Source: a virus. From it: 28,309 nt of DNA. The position numbers were made by a program, and so were the translations under genes. Positions 15,879 to 21,961 of this stretch are shown here, piece by piece (position 1 is the first letter of the stretch; each line of letters begins with the position of its first letter). The notes beneath the pieces were generated by a model. That model was not told the origin of the DNA. It saw nothing but the letters and a program-made list of their open reading frames with translations, and made no database searches. The stretch spans positions 1-28,309 of IMG/VR virus record IMGVR_UViG_3300037585_000348; one strand, written 5' to 3'.

Positions 15879-16198
15879 AGTTTATTAATCCCCTTAATAT
15901 GATAGCCAAGTTCTTCACGCCACTTATCTTGTTCTTTACCTTGCCTTAGTTTATATATCTCACCTCTCAGTTCAGGGTATTCCTGCTGTAGTTTAGCTCT
16001 ATTTCTTCTAATTGTTTCTGCATTAGTTAATTTAGCTTTAGAATACATATTTAAAAATTCAGCTGCTTTCATTTCTTTAATATCAAAACCTTTTTCTTTA
16101 AGTTCTTCATTCCAAAAGTTAGCAATTAGTCTACTATCACTATCTTTTAAAGTAGGGTACTTAACTAATAACATCTTTACTGTTTCTTTAGCGTTCAT
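15875..16198 (-). CDS. Conserved phage early protein (possible helicase-loader type)
   Basis: This is a 107-aa protein starting MNAKETVKMLLVKYPTLKDS. I chose the ATG at 16198 over a TTG three codons upstream because it is a normal codon and overlaps the preceding 30-aa gene by only 11 nt. The C-terminal part ETIRRNRAKLQQEYPELRGE is a block I associate with Bacteroidetes phage replication-region proteins. The protein is helical and charged. A role near replication is inferred from position only. Confidence 0.55.
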   Translation of the reverse strand: MNAKETVKMLLVKYPTLKDSDSRLIANFWNEELKEKGFDIKEMKAAEFLNMYSKAKLTNAETIRRNRAKLQQEYPELRGEIYKLRQGKEQDKWREELGYHIKGINKL

Positions 16199-16280
16199 AG
16201 TCGTCAAATTTAGTACAGAAATAAGCTTCTAAAACACAATACACAATTAATATTCCCCATACGATTGTTAATATCTTCAT
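16188..16280 (-). CDS. 30-aa membrane peptide
   Basis: This is a tiny gene: MKILTIVWGILIVYCVLEAY followed by a polar tail (FCTKFDDYER). Residues 3-20 form one membrane-spanning segment. Its ATG overlaps the stop of the gene before it (ATGA at 16280-16277) and its end overlaps the next start. It fills the only gap here. It could be a small membrane peptide acting on the host, but this is guesswork. Confidence 0.5.
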   Translation of the reverse strand: MKILTIVWGILIVYCVLEAYFCTKFDDYER

Positions 16281-16645
16281 CTTAATAATTTTATTGGTTC
16301 TTGATACCATAAGGTTTGTTCCTTTGGTTGTCCTAATTCGTGTACTTGATAGTAAGCGTTATCTACTAACTTCTTTTGAGCATACACCCATTTGTAAAAA
16401 GTTCTGATATTTAAAAAAGGCTCATCTTTACCAAACCTTACACCCTGTCTAAAAGCGTCCTGAACTTGATTAAAAGTCATATTGCCAAAACGCTTTTCTT
16501 TTATTAAGTCTTCAGCAAATATTTTAGATAGTGAAGCTAAAGTCTGAGCGTCTGACCTATGTCCTATTTCTACTGCGGTTTTAGCAACTAAGTCTAAAAC
16601 TTTTTCAGTTAGCTCTTTTAGATTTTCTTGTTTTAAAGGTTTCAT
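16277..16645 (-). CDS. Hypothetical replication-region protein
   Basis: This is a 122-aa helical protein. The block FNQVQDAFRQGVRFGKDEPF, then LNIRTFYKWVYAQKKLVDNA, is the part that looks conserved among Bacteroidetes phages in my recollection; it resembles helicase-loader or replication accessory proteins but I cannot assign one. It follows the 93-aa protein without gap and is coupled by ATGA to the membrane peptide. No enzymatic motif seen. Confidence 0.5.
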   Translation of the reverse strand: MKPLKQENLKELTEKVLDLVAKTAVEIGHRSDAQTLASLSKIFAEDLIKEKRFGNMTFNQVQDAFRQGVRFGKDEPFLNIRTFYKWVYAQKKLVDNAYYQVHELGQPKEQTLWYQEPIKLLR

Positions 16646-16927
16646 TTAATTGTATTTATGCTTATATCCTGTTCTTGCTAATATGTATAAATCTACAACT
16701 TTTACATTATCTATATATTGTGCGTTTTTTTTATCTAATTTATTTATAAACATAGAATATTTAATAACATCTAAATTAGGAAAATCAATACAATCATAAA
16801 ATCTAGAAAAAATTATATTATTTAATGTTTTTTTAATTGGAAATTTCGACTTTAATTTATTGTTAATATATTCAATTACAATATTACAATAAACAATTTC
16901 TCCTTTTTCTACTTTATTTATATTCAT
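16646..16927 (-). CDS. Hypothetical early protein
   Basis: This is a 93-aa protein from the ATG at 16927, which forms an ATGA overlap with the DnaD-like stop. An upstream start at 16951 would add 8 residues but overlap more. It is Ile/Asn/Lys-rich (KKTLNNIIFSRFYDCIDFPN, KYSMFINKLDKKNAQYIDNV), even more AT-rich in codon use than its neighbours, which could mark recent arrival. No known motif. Confidence 0.5.
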   Translation of the reverse strand: MNINKVEKGEIVYCNIVIEYINNKLKSKFPIKKTLNNIIFSRFYDCIDFPNLDVIKYSMFINKLDKKNAQYIDNVKVVDLYILARTGYKHKYN

Positions 16928-17595
16928 AATAATTTTTTTGCTTTTTGCCATTCATTAATTTGAGCGTCTAACTTACTCATTGTTTTTGGAGCGTAAGTTT
17001 TTTTATTTTTAGCTCTCATCTCCCAAGTTCTTATACAAGCTCTCCAATCTTTCATTTTGTTTTTACCTACCATCCAACCCTTACTTTCATAAAAATTAAC
17101 AAAAGAAATAGCATCTATTTTATTATTTCTTTCAATACAATAAAGTTCAACATCATTAACACTTGGCTTTTTAAAGAGTTTATTAGTTATTTTTATTTCT
17201 TTATTCTTATTAATAGTCGTTGATTTTGTTTCTGACAAGTTATTAAGTTTCTTGACAACTAGTTCTTTATTTTCTTCACCATTTAATATATTTAATAAAT
17301 TAATTTCATTAATTTTGAAGTATTGTTTAGCAGGTATTCCTTTACGTTTAGTTTCTATTATTTTATGTTTTTTAAGAATTTTAAGTATTTTTCTTTGCTG
17401 ATAAGAAGTTAGTGTAGTATCTTTTTCTATATTATCTTCAGTATTAAAGAACCAACCATCAATCATTCCATTAGCTATAAAATATTCTTCTTTGCTAATT
17501 AAATCAGCAAGTAGGACTGCCCCTTTCAATCCTACCTGCTTCGCCAATTGCTTGTTCACTATTAAAAAAGCTGAACTACTTAGTAAATGTTTCAT
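16924..17595 (-). CDS. DnaD-like / winged-helix replication protein
   Basis: This 223-aa protein has an N-terminal winged-helix-like part (QVGLKGAVLLADLISKEEYF, then TLTSYQQRKILKILKKHKII), a polar linker (about 125-150) and a C-terminal segment PSVNDVELYCIERNNKIDAI ... FYESKGWMVGKNKMKDWRAC, which matches the end of DnaD-like phage replisome organisers. I infer that it binds the phage origin and recruits the host helicase. The N-terminal ATG overlaps the preceding stop (ATGA). The gene follows a DnaA-like protein, which supports a replication role. Which host protein it recruits is unknown. Confidence 0.7.
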   Translation of the reverse strand: MKHLLSSSAFLIVNKQLAKQVGLKGAVLLADLISKEEYFIANGMIDGWFFNTEDNIEKDTTLTSYQQRKILKILKKHKIIETKRKGIPAKQYFKINEINLLNILNGEENKELVVKKLNNLSETKSTTINKNKEIKITNKLFKKPSVNDVELYCIERNNKIDAISFVNFYESKGWMVGKNKMKDWRACIRTWEMRAKNKKTYAPKTMSKLDAQINEWQKAKKLL

Positions 17596-18101
17596 ATTAC
17601 TTCTATTTCGTATTTATAATTTTGAAGTGCTAACTTACATAATTCAAATTTATTATAGAATTCTCTGTAAGAAACTTTTATATCAGCTCCAAACTTGCCA
17701 CAACTAATACGAATAGTTGTTTGATGTTTATCACTATCAAATAAGTCATTATCCCTTAAATATTGCTTTAAATGATGCATATCTTTAAAAGTATATTTTG
17801 CATCTTTAATGTCCGAATAAGCATTATAGATTAGATTAAATGTATCTCTATATTTAGGGAATGAAGCATAGTTAAAAGCGTGTCTAACTTCATAATGATT
17901 AATACTTGTTCTATCTCTATCCAATACTTTAGCAATTATATCTCTATGAGTTCCATCTTCAATTCTTGAAATCATAGCAGCAATCATTCTAGGTACTTGA
18001 TATTCTGTCTTTCTAGTTTTTAAAGCTAGAGAGCCTTTAGGCAACCCTACTAAACTTGTAGTAAGGTCGCAAAGGTTTTTAAAGTTATCTTCTGTATTCA
18101 T
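17592..18101 (-). CDS. DnaA domain IV-like DNA-binding protein
   Basis: This is a 169-aa protein. A longer frame begins at 18185, but that start would overlap the SSB-like gene by 83 nt, while the ATG at 18101 lies one base after its stop. Residues 35-75 (YQVPRMIAAMISRIEDGTHR, DIIAKVLDRDRTSINHYEVR) look like the DnaA C-terminal helix-turn-helix, where RDRTTVLHA-type residues read the DnaA box. The AAA+ part of DnaA is absent. The rest is helical and beta mixed. I infer an origin-binding or host-DnaA-mimicking protein; a transcription regulator is possible. Confidence 0.65.
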   Translation of the reverse strand: MNTEDNFKNLCDLTTSLVGLPKGSLALKTRKTEYQVPRMIAAMISRIEDGTHRDIIAKVLDRDRTSINHYEVRHAFNYASFPKYRDTFNLIYNAYSDIKDAKYTFKDMHHLKQYLRDNDLFDSDKHQTTIRISCGKFGADIKVSYREFYNKFELCKLALQNYKYEIEVI

Positions 18102-18102
18102 C

Positions 18103-18429
18103 TTAGAAAGGCATATCTTCTTCAGCTTCTCCATTCTGTATTTTGTCTGAAGATTTATTACTCTGATTAGTGAAAAAGTAGCCATCTATATTGTGAAAAT
18201 ATCTTCCGTTGTATTCTCTTGAATAAACATTACAAAGAACTGATACCTCCATACCTACTTCTAGCTTGTTCATTTGACCTACTTTATCACCAAAGGCACT
18301 AATACAGACTTCATTATTAAAGTCTCCACCTGTGTCAATTAAGATAGATTGCTTCTTCCATTCTTTTCCTGCTTTAGATACTCCTGTTTCTAAGTCAAGT
18401 ATCTTTACTAGTTTTCCTTTTACTTCCAT
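18103..18429 (-). CDS. ssb: DUF3127-type single-stranded DNA-binding protein
   Basis: This 108-aa OB-fold-like protein starts MEVKGKLVKILDLETGVSKA and has the beta-rich core GKEWKKQSILIDTGGDFNNE ... VGMEVSVLCNVYSREYNGRY, as in DUF3127 SSB-like proteins of Bacteroidetes. The end EAEEDMPF is acidic with a final Phe, like the SSB tail (DDDIPF) that binds partner proteins. It would coat single-stranded DNA in replication and recombination. The annealing-type protein precedes it and the DnaA-like gene follows after one base. Confidence 0.8.
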   Translation of the reverse strand: MEVKGKLVKILDLETGVSKAGKEWKKQSILIDTGGDFNNEVCISAFGDKVGQMNKLEVGMEVSVLCNVYSREYNGRYFHNIDGYFFTNQSNKSSDKIQNGEAEEDMPF

Positions 18430-18459
18430 TTTTATTGTGCCTGTTTTAGCAGGTCTTTA

Positions 18460-18852
18460 TTAATTATTACTCTTTTTAAAATCTTCTGCTTCGTCTTCTC
18501 CTTTAACACCAATTTCATATAGTCCTAAAATTTCTAAAGTCGCTCTTGCATAAGCTCGTTTTTGAGCCATTTCTAATACATACCAACTATTAGTGTTTCC
18601 GTCTTTAAATGTATTCCCTTTTAATGCAGAACCCATTGTCCTGATTGTCTTATTATCTTTTGTTGCTATTGCTTTTACTGATGCAAAATTAGGTTCAGAC
18701 TTTATAATATCATAATCAATATCTATGTCTTCCTGAGCTTGGATTTTTGCAATAGCACTTCTAGTTAGGATAACATAGTGTTGATGTTTAAAAACATCTT
18801 CTTTTTCTAGTCCGTACTTAAAGTACATTTCTTTAATTTTTTCTGTTTTCAT
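18460..18852 (-). CDS. Putative single-strand annealing / recombination protein
   Basis: This 130-aa protein has YGLEKEDVFKHQHYVILTRS (13-32), AIAKIQAQEDIDIDYDII and, near the end, LEMAQKRAYARATLEILGLY followed by EIGVKGEDEAEDF. The EMAxKRAxxRAxL block occurs in a group of phage and Bacteroidetes proteins that I relate to Rad52/Erf-like annealing factors; this relation is from memory and should be tested. It sits right before the SSB-like gene, as annealing proteins often do. No nuclease partner is adjacent. If the assignment fails, it is still a conserved DNA-metabolism protein by context. Confidence 0.55.
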   Translation of the reverse strand: MKTEKIKEMYFKYGLEKEDVFKHQHYVILTRSAIAKIQAQEDIDIDYDIIKSEPNFASVKAIATKDNKTIRTMGSALKGNTFKDGNTNSWYVLEMAQKRAYARATLEILGLYEIGVKGEDEAEDFKKSNN

Positions 18853-18918
18853 ATATTTCTACCTATTTTAGTTGGCTAGGATTTTTGCCTGTTAATAATT
18901 TCGTTAAAAATAATAAAT

Positions 18919-19302
18919 TTAATTTAATTCATTCCACTTCCTCTGATAAACCTTTATAATATCTTTTTGTGTTATTTCAGGATAGTCCTTTAGAGCTTCT
19001 GTAACAGTGTCTAAATCATTAGTATAATAAACTTCGTAATTTTCTAATTCTCTTTGTATTACACCTTCTATTCCATTATCTTTTAAATCTTCTTTAATTG
19101 CTTTTTTGTGTATTTTATGTAATGTTTCAATTACTTTATTTGCATTTTCTTTAGGTGTTATCATCCCTGAACCTAAACTTACATACTTAATTCCTTCTAT
19201 ATATTGCTCCTTAAATTGTTTATCTGAAAAAGCAAAGAATGTTCCTGTTTCATTAAAAAGTGCAGTTTGCTTTGCTTCCATATAATCGCTTAAATATTTC
19301 AT
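18919..19302 (-). CDS. Conserved phage protein (possibly DUF7659-like)
   Basis: This 127-aa protein begins MKYLSDYMEAKQTALFNETG and continues TFFAFSDKQFKEQYIEGIKY with a Gly-rich SLGSGMITPKEN turn, then helices (IHKKAIKEDLKDNGIEGVIQ) and PEITQKDIIKVYQRKW. I have seen near-identical patterns in many phages of Bacteroidetes; the name DUF7659 is a recollection. No enzymatic residues stand out. It overlaps the 65-aa gene by 4 nt (ATGA). Between it and the next gene lies a 66-nt AT-rich gap without obvious signal. Confidence 0.55.
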   Translation of the reverse strand: MKYLSDYMEAKQTALFNETGTFFAFSDKQFKEQYIEGIKYVSLGSGMITPKENANKVIETLHKIHKKAIKEDLKDNGIEGVIQRELENYEVYYTNDLDTVTEALKDYPEITQKDIIKVYQRKWNELN

Positions 19303-19496
19303 TTCTTTTGTATGTATTTAATTGTTTGTTCTTTAATGTATTCTAGTTGTTTTTTGTCTATCCATTCTAAGAAGTTAAAAGCATCAAAGCATAATGTAAA
19401 GTCTTCTCCCATTTCATCTTTACCTCTTAGGTATAGTTCGTTATCTACACATTGAAATGTATTTATTTCGTGTAGTCTTTTGTGTATTTCGCTCAT
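19299..19496 (-). CDS. Small hypothetical protein
   Basis: This is a 65-aa protein with a start of the type MSEIHKRLHEINTFQ, then CVDNELYLRGKDEMGEDFTL and a helical, Lys-rich end (EWIDKKQLEYIKEQTIKYIQ). No family recognised. Both ends form 4-nt overlaps (ATGA-type) with neighbours, so it is part of the early operon. Confidence 0.5.
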   Translation of the reverse strand: MSEIHKRLHEINTFQCVDNELYLRGKDEMGEDFTLCFDAFNFLEWIDKKQLEYIKEQTIKYIQKK

Positions 19497-19870
19497 ATTA
19501 AGTTAATTATTATTGGTGAATTATTATTTGATTTATAATGTATTAAATATTCAGGCTTTAGTTCTCTATCCCAACTATCCTGAAGTTGCCATCCGTGTTT
19601 CTCTATCATCTCACAAAACTTGTTATAGATTTGTAATTCTGTTCCTACAACTATTACTGATCGTCTGTTGTAAGATAAGTCATTATTAAAATGACCTGAA
19701 GCCCTATCATATGAATGAAAGCTTAACTGCTCGTACATAGGCTTTAAATACCATTCATCAGCTCTTACTTTAGTATTGTCTAAATCTCTTTCTAAAAGAT
19801 TTGAGAACTTAGATTTGTTGTAATCTACATAAGTAGAATATTCTAAATATTCTGCGTCTAGTATTGTCAT
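19493..19870 (-). CDS. Hypothetical early protein
   Basis: This is a 125-aa polar protein with many Tyr, Asn and Asp residues (DAEYLEYSTYVDYNKSKFSN, SYDRASGHFNNDLSYNRRSV). A central strand (VIVVGTELQIY) is followed by a helix and WQLQDSWDRELKPEYLIHYK. It ends with hydrophobic PIIINLI. No known motif. It is the second gene after the candidate early promoter, one base after the membrane protein stop. An anti-host role would fit its place, but there is no direct evidence. Confidence 0.45.
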   Translation of the reverse strand: MTILDAEYLEYSTYVDYNKSKFSNLLERDLDNTKVRADEWYLKPMYEQLSFHSYDRASGHFNNDLSYNRRSVIVVGTELQIYNKFCEMIEKHGWQLQDSWDRELKPEYLIHYKSNNNSPIIINLI

Positions 19871-19871
19871 C

Positions 19872-20093
19872 TTAGTAGTTTTGAATGTAAAGTAAAGTAG
19901 CCAACATTGAAGCGCCTATTAAACAGAAGTAAACAACTACATCTAATATCTTATTTATTCTTCTTGTTTTCGCTTTAGTTAAATTTATCTCATTATAATT
20001 TTGCAATTTGTTTTTAATAAAAAAGTTTGTCTTTTCTTTTTCATTTAAGAAGTAAGTAGCTCCTGTATTCCTGTTTACGATTTTGTAGTTCAT
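19872..20093 (-). CDS. Small C-tail-anchored membrane protein, first early gene
   Basis: This 73-aa protein has a basic cytoplasmic part (NLTKAKTRRINKIL) and one membrane helix near the end (VVVYFCLIGASMLATLLYI). It is the first gene after the large intergenic region, so it should be among the earliest expressed. Such small membrane proteins may act in superinfection exclusion or host takeover; that is inference. The ATG at 20093 lies about 30 nt from the expected start of transcription. Confidence 0.55.
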   Translation of the reverse strand: MNYKIVNRNTGATYFLNEKEKTNFFIKNKLQNYNEINLTKAKTRRINKILDVVVYFCLIGASMLATLLYIQNY

Positions 20094-20128
20094 TTCTTGA
20101 TTATTTAATTAGTTTAATTTTGATAGAA

Positions 20129-20136
20129 CAAAAATA
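20129..20136 (-). promoter_or_regulatory. Candidate Bacteroidetes-type promoter (-7 element)
   Basis: The minus strand reads TATTTTTG, a full match to the TAnnTTTG -7 element of Bacteroidetes primary-sigma promoters. Transcription would begin near 20122 and give a leader of about 30 nt before the ATG at 20093. A matching -33 TTG at ideal spacing is not seen (nearest copies are about 12 and 31 nt upstream), so confidence is moderate. Confidence 0.45.
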
Positions 20137-20168
20137 CAAGAAATAACCCAATTAACATACTTTTTAAC

Positions 20169-20206
20169 AAAGTTATTATTAAAGTTATTAACAATTAAAG
20201 TGTTAA
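20169..20206. repeat. AT-rich spaced direct repeats (iteron-like)
   Basis: AAAGTTATTA occurs at 20169-20178 and again at 20181-20190, a 12-bp spacing, and a third weaker unit (TAAAGTGTTAA) lies near 20196-20206. About one helical turn between units would place bound proteins on the same face of the DNA. They lie beside the hairpin and early promoter, so binding by the phage DnaA-like or DnaD-like protein is possible. Confidence 0.4.
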
Positions 20207-20214
20207 GAGTGTTT

Positions 20215-20249
20215 TTACTAGATAAGCAACTTAAACTGCTGTCTAGTAA
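20215..20249. repeat. Inverted repeat / hairpin in the main intergenic region
   Basis: TTACTAGA (20215-20222) and TCTAGTAA (20242-20249) are perfect 8-bp inverted arms; inside, AGCA (20225-20228) pairs with TGCT. No T-run follows on the minus strand, where five A residues come instead, so it is not a standard terminator. It may be an operator, origin structure or small RNA element. Confidence 0.5.
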
Positions 20250-20297
20250 TTACCATTAAAAAGATGTGAAAGTGCCTTAGAGTGTAAACGGGTGTGT

Positions 20298-21023
20298 CTA
20301 TAAAGGCATTAAAAGGTTGATAGGTGTTTGACCATTGTTTAGTACGACTGCACAGCCAACAGCAGGTCTTTTACCATACTTAGCATATGCCATAGCATAA
20401 GATTTGTGATTGATACCACAACCGACTTGAGTTCCATATACTCTGAACTTCTTACCTACATAGTGTTCTGTATAACATTGGGTGTGTAAATGTCCTTGAA
20501 CAGTATTCATCATATCAGCACGGCATTTGGTTCTAGCCGTACCACCTTCTCCGTGAATATACTGAACTCCATCTGTTTCGTATCGTTCTACAAAGTTCCA
20601 ATCAGGAGTTTCTAAGACTTCTTTAAAAGACTTAATCCATTTAGAAGGTATTGAGGAAGTCTGAGCTTTTCGCATTATTATTCTGTCGTGATTTCCAATG
20701 ATTACAGTAGCCATAGGAAAAGCATCACGCCATCTTCCTATTTTCTTAATAGCCAATTCAAGCTCATCTAAGCCACCCATTCCATCAGCACTAGCTTCGT
20801 GGTAGCTTGAGTAGTGATTATCTATTACATCACCTATAAATACAACCTCTGTGCAATTGTAGGTATAGTATTGTTCTATGCAGAAGTCTAAGTAACCATC
20901 TAAACAGAATGGTTCGTGCAAGTCGCCAATAACTAGAACATTTCTAGTCTCGGCTTCTCGCATTTTTTCTAGTGCCACTATTTCGTGTGGCTTTAATCTG
21001 TATCTGTTACTTTTTAGCAACAT
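20298..21023 (-). CDS. Calcineurin-like metallophosphoesterase
   Basis: This 241-aa enzyme has all main metal-binding motifs of the family: GDLH (33-36), GDVIDNH (64-70), GNHDR (110-114), H157 in YIHGEGG, and GHLH (177-180). It should cleave phosphoester bonds with two metal ions. Substrate is not shown; phage relatives include protein phosphatases and nucleic-acid-processing enzymes of the Mre11/SbcD type, and this one lacks the extra domains of those. It is the last gene before the main intergenic region and overlaps the holin-like gene by 17 nt, so it is expressed late, which is uncommon for a DNA-metabolism enzyme. Confidence 0.85.
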   Translation of the reverse strand: MLLKSNRYRLKPHEIVALEKMREAETRNVLVIGDLHEPFCLDGYLDFCIEQYYTYNCTEVVFIGDVIDNHYSSYHEASADGMGGLDELELAIKKIGRWRDAFPMATVIIGNHDRIIMRKAQTSSIPSKWIKSFKEVLETPDWNFVERYETDGVQYIHGEGGTARTKCRADMMNTVQGHLHTQCYTEHYVGKKFRVYGTQVGCGINHKSYAMAYAKYGKRPAVGCAVVLNNGQTPINLLMPL

Positions 21024-21201
21024 CCGCTATTCCCTGACCTACAATAAGAACCAAGATTGCGTGATATAATTCTGTTGCAGTAGCTTCATCTACCCCTAAG
21101 TAAGTAACTAAAGCAGGAACTACTACTGAACCGATTGCGTACCAAAATTTCTTACTCTTTAACATTTGACCGATAAGGTACTTTTCTAAAAACTTTTTCA
21201 T
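21007..21201 (-). CDS. Holin-like membrane protein
   Basis: This 64-aa protein has a basic N-terminus (MKKFLEKYLIGQMLKSKKF), a membrane helix (WYAIGSVVVPALVTYLGV) and a second hydrophobic helix (LYHAILVLIVGQGIADV) with the charged end KK. Size and two-helix build are those of small holins, which open the inner membrane at lysis. It follows the DUF5675 gene by 2 nt. The same sequence type is frequent beside lysis genes of Bacteroidetes phages as I recall. A non-lytic membrane role is possible. Confidence 0.6.
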   Translation of the reverse strand: MKKFLEKYLIGQMLKSKKFWYAIGSVVVPALVTYLGVDEATATELYHAILVLIVGQGIADVAKK

Positions 21202-21203
21202 AA

Positions 21204-21743
21204 TTATTTATTTTTGATTATTAAATTAATATTTTCACCGCCTAAATTAAGTATTTCTTTGATTACTAAGTCCATAGCCAAACGAGAGTTATTAACAATG
21301 TCTTGTTCACGACCATTCCCCACTAGAATACAGCCGCTTGTATCTTTAGCTGTATTTCCCCTGTGAAATAATATCCAATCTCTATTTGGTACATCTTGAA
21401 CTAATAAGTGTAAGTAATCTCTTGTTGCACTTTCTCTTGCTAGTCTAAGTCTTACTTTGTATTGCCCTTCAGGAATACAACTTATGTTTCTTTGATTATC
21501 TAACCAAGGATTTTCTAAGGTATCACAAAAACTTTCGCCATTGATAAACAGTTTACCAACAGTGCTTTCTTTCGTAAAAGTATCTCTAATGATTAAAAGA
21601 TTAACGCCCTTGACCTCTGTAGGCTTGTTTGTAAGCGTTCTGTCCTTTACTTGCGTTTTTGGAGTGTACTCCCTTTCGTTTCTTTTTAACGCTCTTAAAA
21701 CCGCTTGAAATAACTTTACGAGCCATCTATTTAGATTTTTCAA
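21204..21743 (-). CDS. DUF5675-type protein, candidate lysis enzyme (start uncertain)
   Basis: The open frame begins with TTG at 21743 (179 aa). From residue 47 it is a DUF5675-like domain: NLLIIRDTFTKESTVGKLFI (48-67), GESFCDTLENPW, ISCIPEGQYKVRL, VPNRDWILFHRGNTAKDTSG and CILVG. The HRGN...GCILVG residues look like an active site comparable to cell-wall amidating/cleaving folds, but activity is unproven. No ATG or GTG exists in this frame before the domain. The first 46 codons overlap, in another frame, a 41-aa gene whose protein looks more conserved. Translation may therefore start at TTG, at a rare ATT near 21590, or by frameshift or re-initiation after the 41-aa gene. With a holin-like gene next, a lysis role is inferred. 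Confidence 0.6.
   Translation of the reverse strand: MKNLNRWLVKLFQAVLRALKRNEREYTPKTQVKDRTLTNKPTEVKGVNLLIIRDTFTKESTVGKLFINGESFCDTLENPWLDNQRNISCIPEGQYKVRLRLARESATRDYLHLLVQDVPNRDWILFHRGNTAKDTSGCILVGNGREQDIVNNSRLAMDLVIKEILNLGGENINLIIKNK
21601..21726 (-). CDS. 41-aa very basic protein ending YRGQGR
   Basis: This small gene starts MARKVISSGFKSVKKKRKGV and ends KQAYRGQGR, with many Lys and Arg. I recall similar short proteins (KKRxGVHSK...YKKxYRGQGR) in many Bacteroidetes phages, usually near portal or lysis genes; packaged DNA-binding peptides are one possibility. Its ATG follows the stop of the 52-aa gene with no spacing (TAGATG). It lies fully inside the N-terminal part of the DUF5675 open frame, in a different frame. 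Between the two, this reading looks the more protein-like. Confidence 0.6.
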   Translation of the reverse strand: MARKVISSGFKSVKKKRKGVHSKNASKGQNAYKQAYRGQGR

Positions 21744-21885
21744 ATTGAATGAATTTATATATAGTAAAACTAATTGCTAGTGTAAGTGAAACTAGCGTTA
21801 GTATTTCGTTACAGTCTGTTATGCTGAAAGCTATTGCTGAACTATTAGCTAACCCTACTTGTAGAGTGTCTTTTACTTCTGTCAT
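21727..21885 (-). CDS. 52-aa membrane protein
   Basis: This small gene begins MTEVKDTLQVGLANSSAIAF and has one membrane helix (ILTLVSLTLAISFTIYKFI, residues 28-46) with a short charged end (QFEKSK). Its stop TAG directly touches the ATG of the 41-aa gene. It could be a second holin, an antiholin or a small spanin-like factor in the lysis set; nothing more specific is visible. Its start overlaps the 38-aa gene by 41 nt. Confidence 0.55.
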   Translation of the reverse strand: MTEVKDTLQVGLANSSAIAFSITDCNEILTLVSLTLAISFTIYKFIQFEKSK

Positions 21886-21961
21886 TTTGTTTAGTTTTTT
21901 TATCTAAGTAGGACTTTAACTTAGTAATATTCTTAGTTTTCGGTTTATAGTGTTTCTTCAT
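21845..21961 (-). CDS. 38-aa basic peptide coupled to connector gene
   Basis: This small gene starts at ATG 21961 within TAATG, overlapping the stop of the connector gene. It reads MKKHYKPKTKNITKLKSYLD followed by KKTKQNDRSK and a short tail. It fills the gap before the 52-aa gene. It is basic and without membrane segment. Support is the coupling and the absence of any other explanation for this stretch; the Lys-rich content could also arise from AT-rich sequence. Confidence 0.4.
   Translation of the reverse strand: MKKHYKPKTKNITKLKSYLDKKTKQNDRSKRHSTSRVS

Larger units (their letters stand above)
20094..20297. other. Main intergenic region: candidate origin and early control region
   Basis: This 204-bp gap is the only large non-coding stretch. 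It separates the last late gene (metallophosphoesterase) from the first early gene. It contains, from right to left, a hairpin (20215-20249), spaced AT-rich repeats (20169-20206) and a TATTTTTG element (20129-20136). I found no convincing gene on either strand. The layout suggests a replication origin plus early promoter, which is a hypothesis. Confidence 0.5.

Noticed and set aside
17592-18185. Longer start for the DnaA-like gene at 18185
   Set aside because: It would overlap the SSB-like gene by 83 nt; the ATG at 18101 directly after the SSB stop is the better start.
20215-20249. Hairpin considered as a rho-independent terminator
   Set aside because: No T-run follows on the minus strand (five A residues come instead) and the stem is AT-rich.
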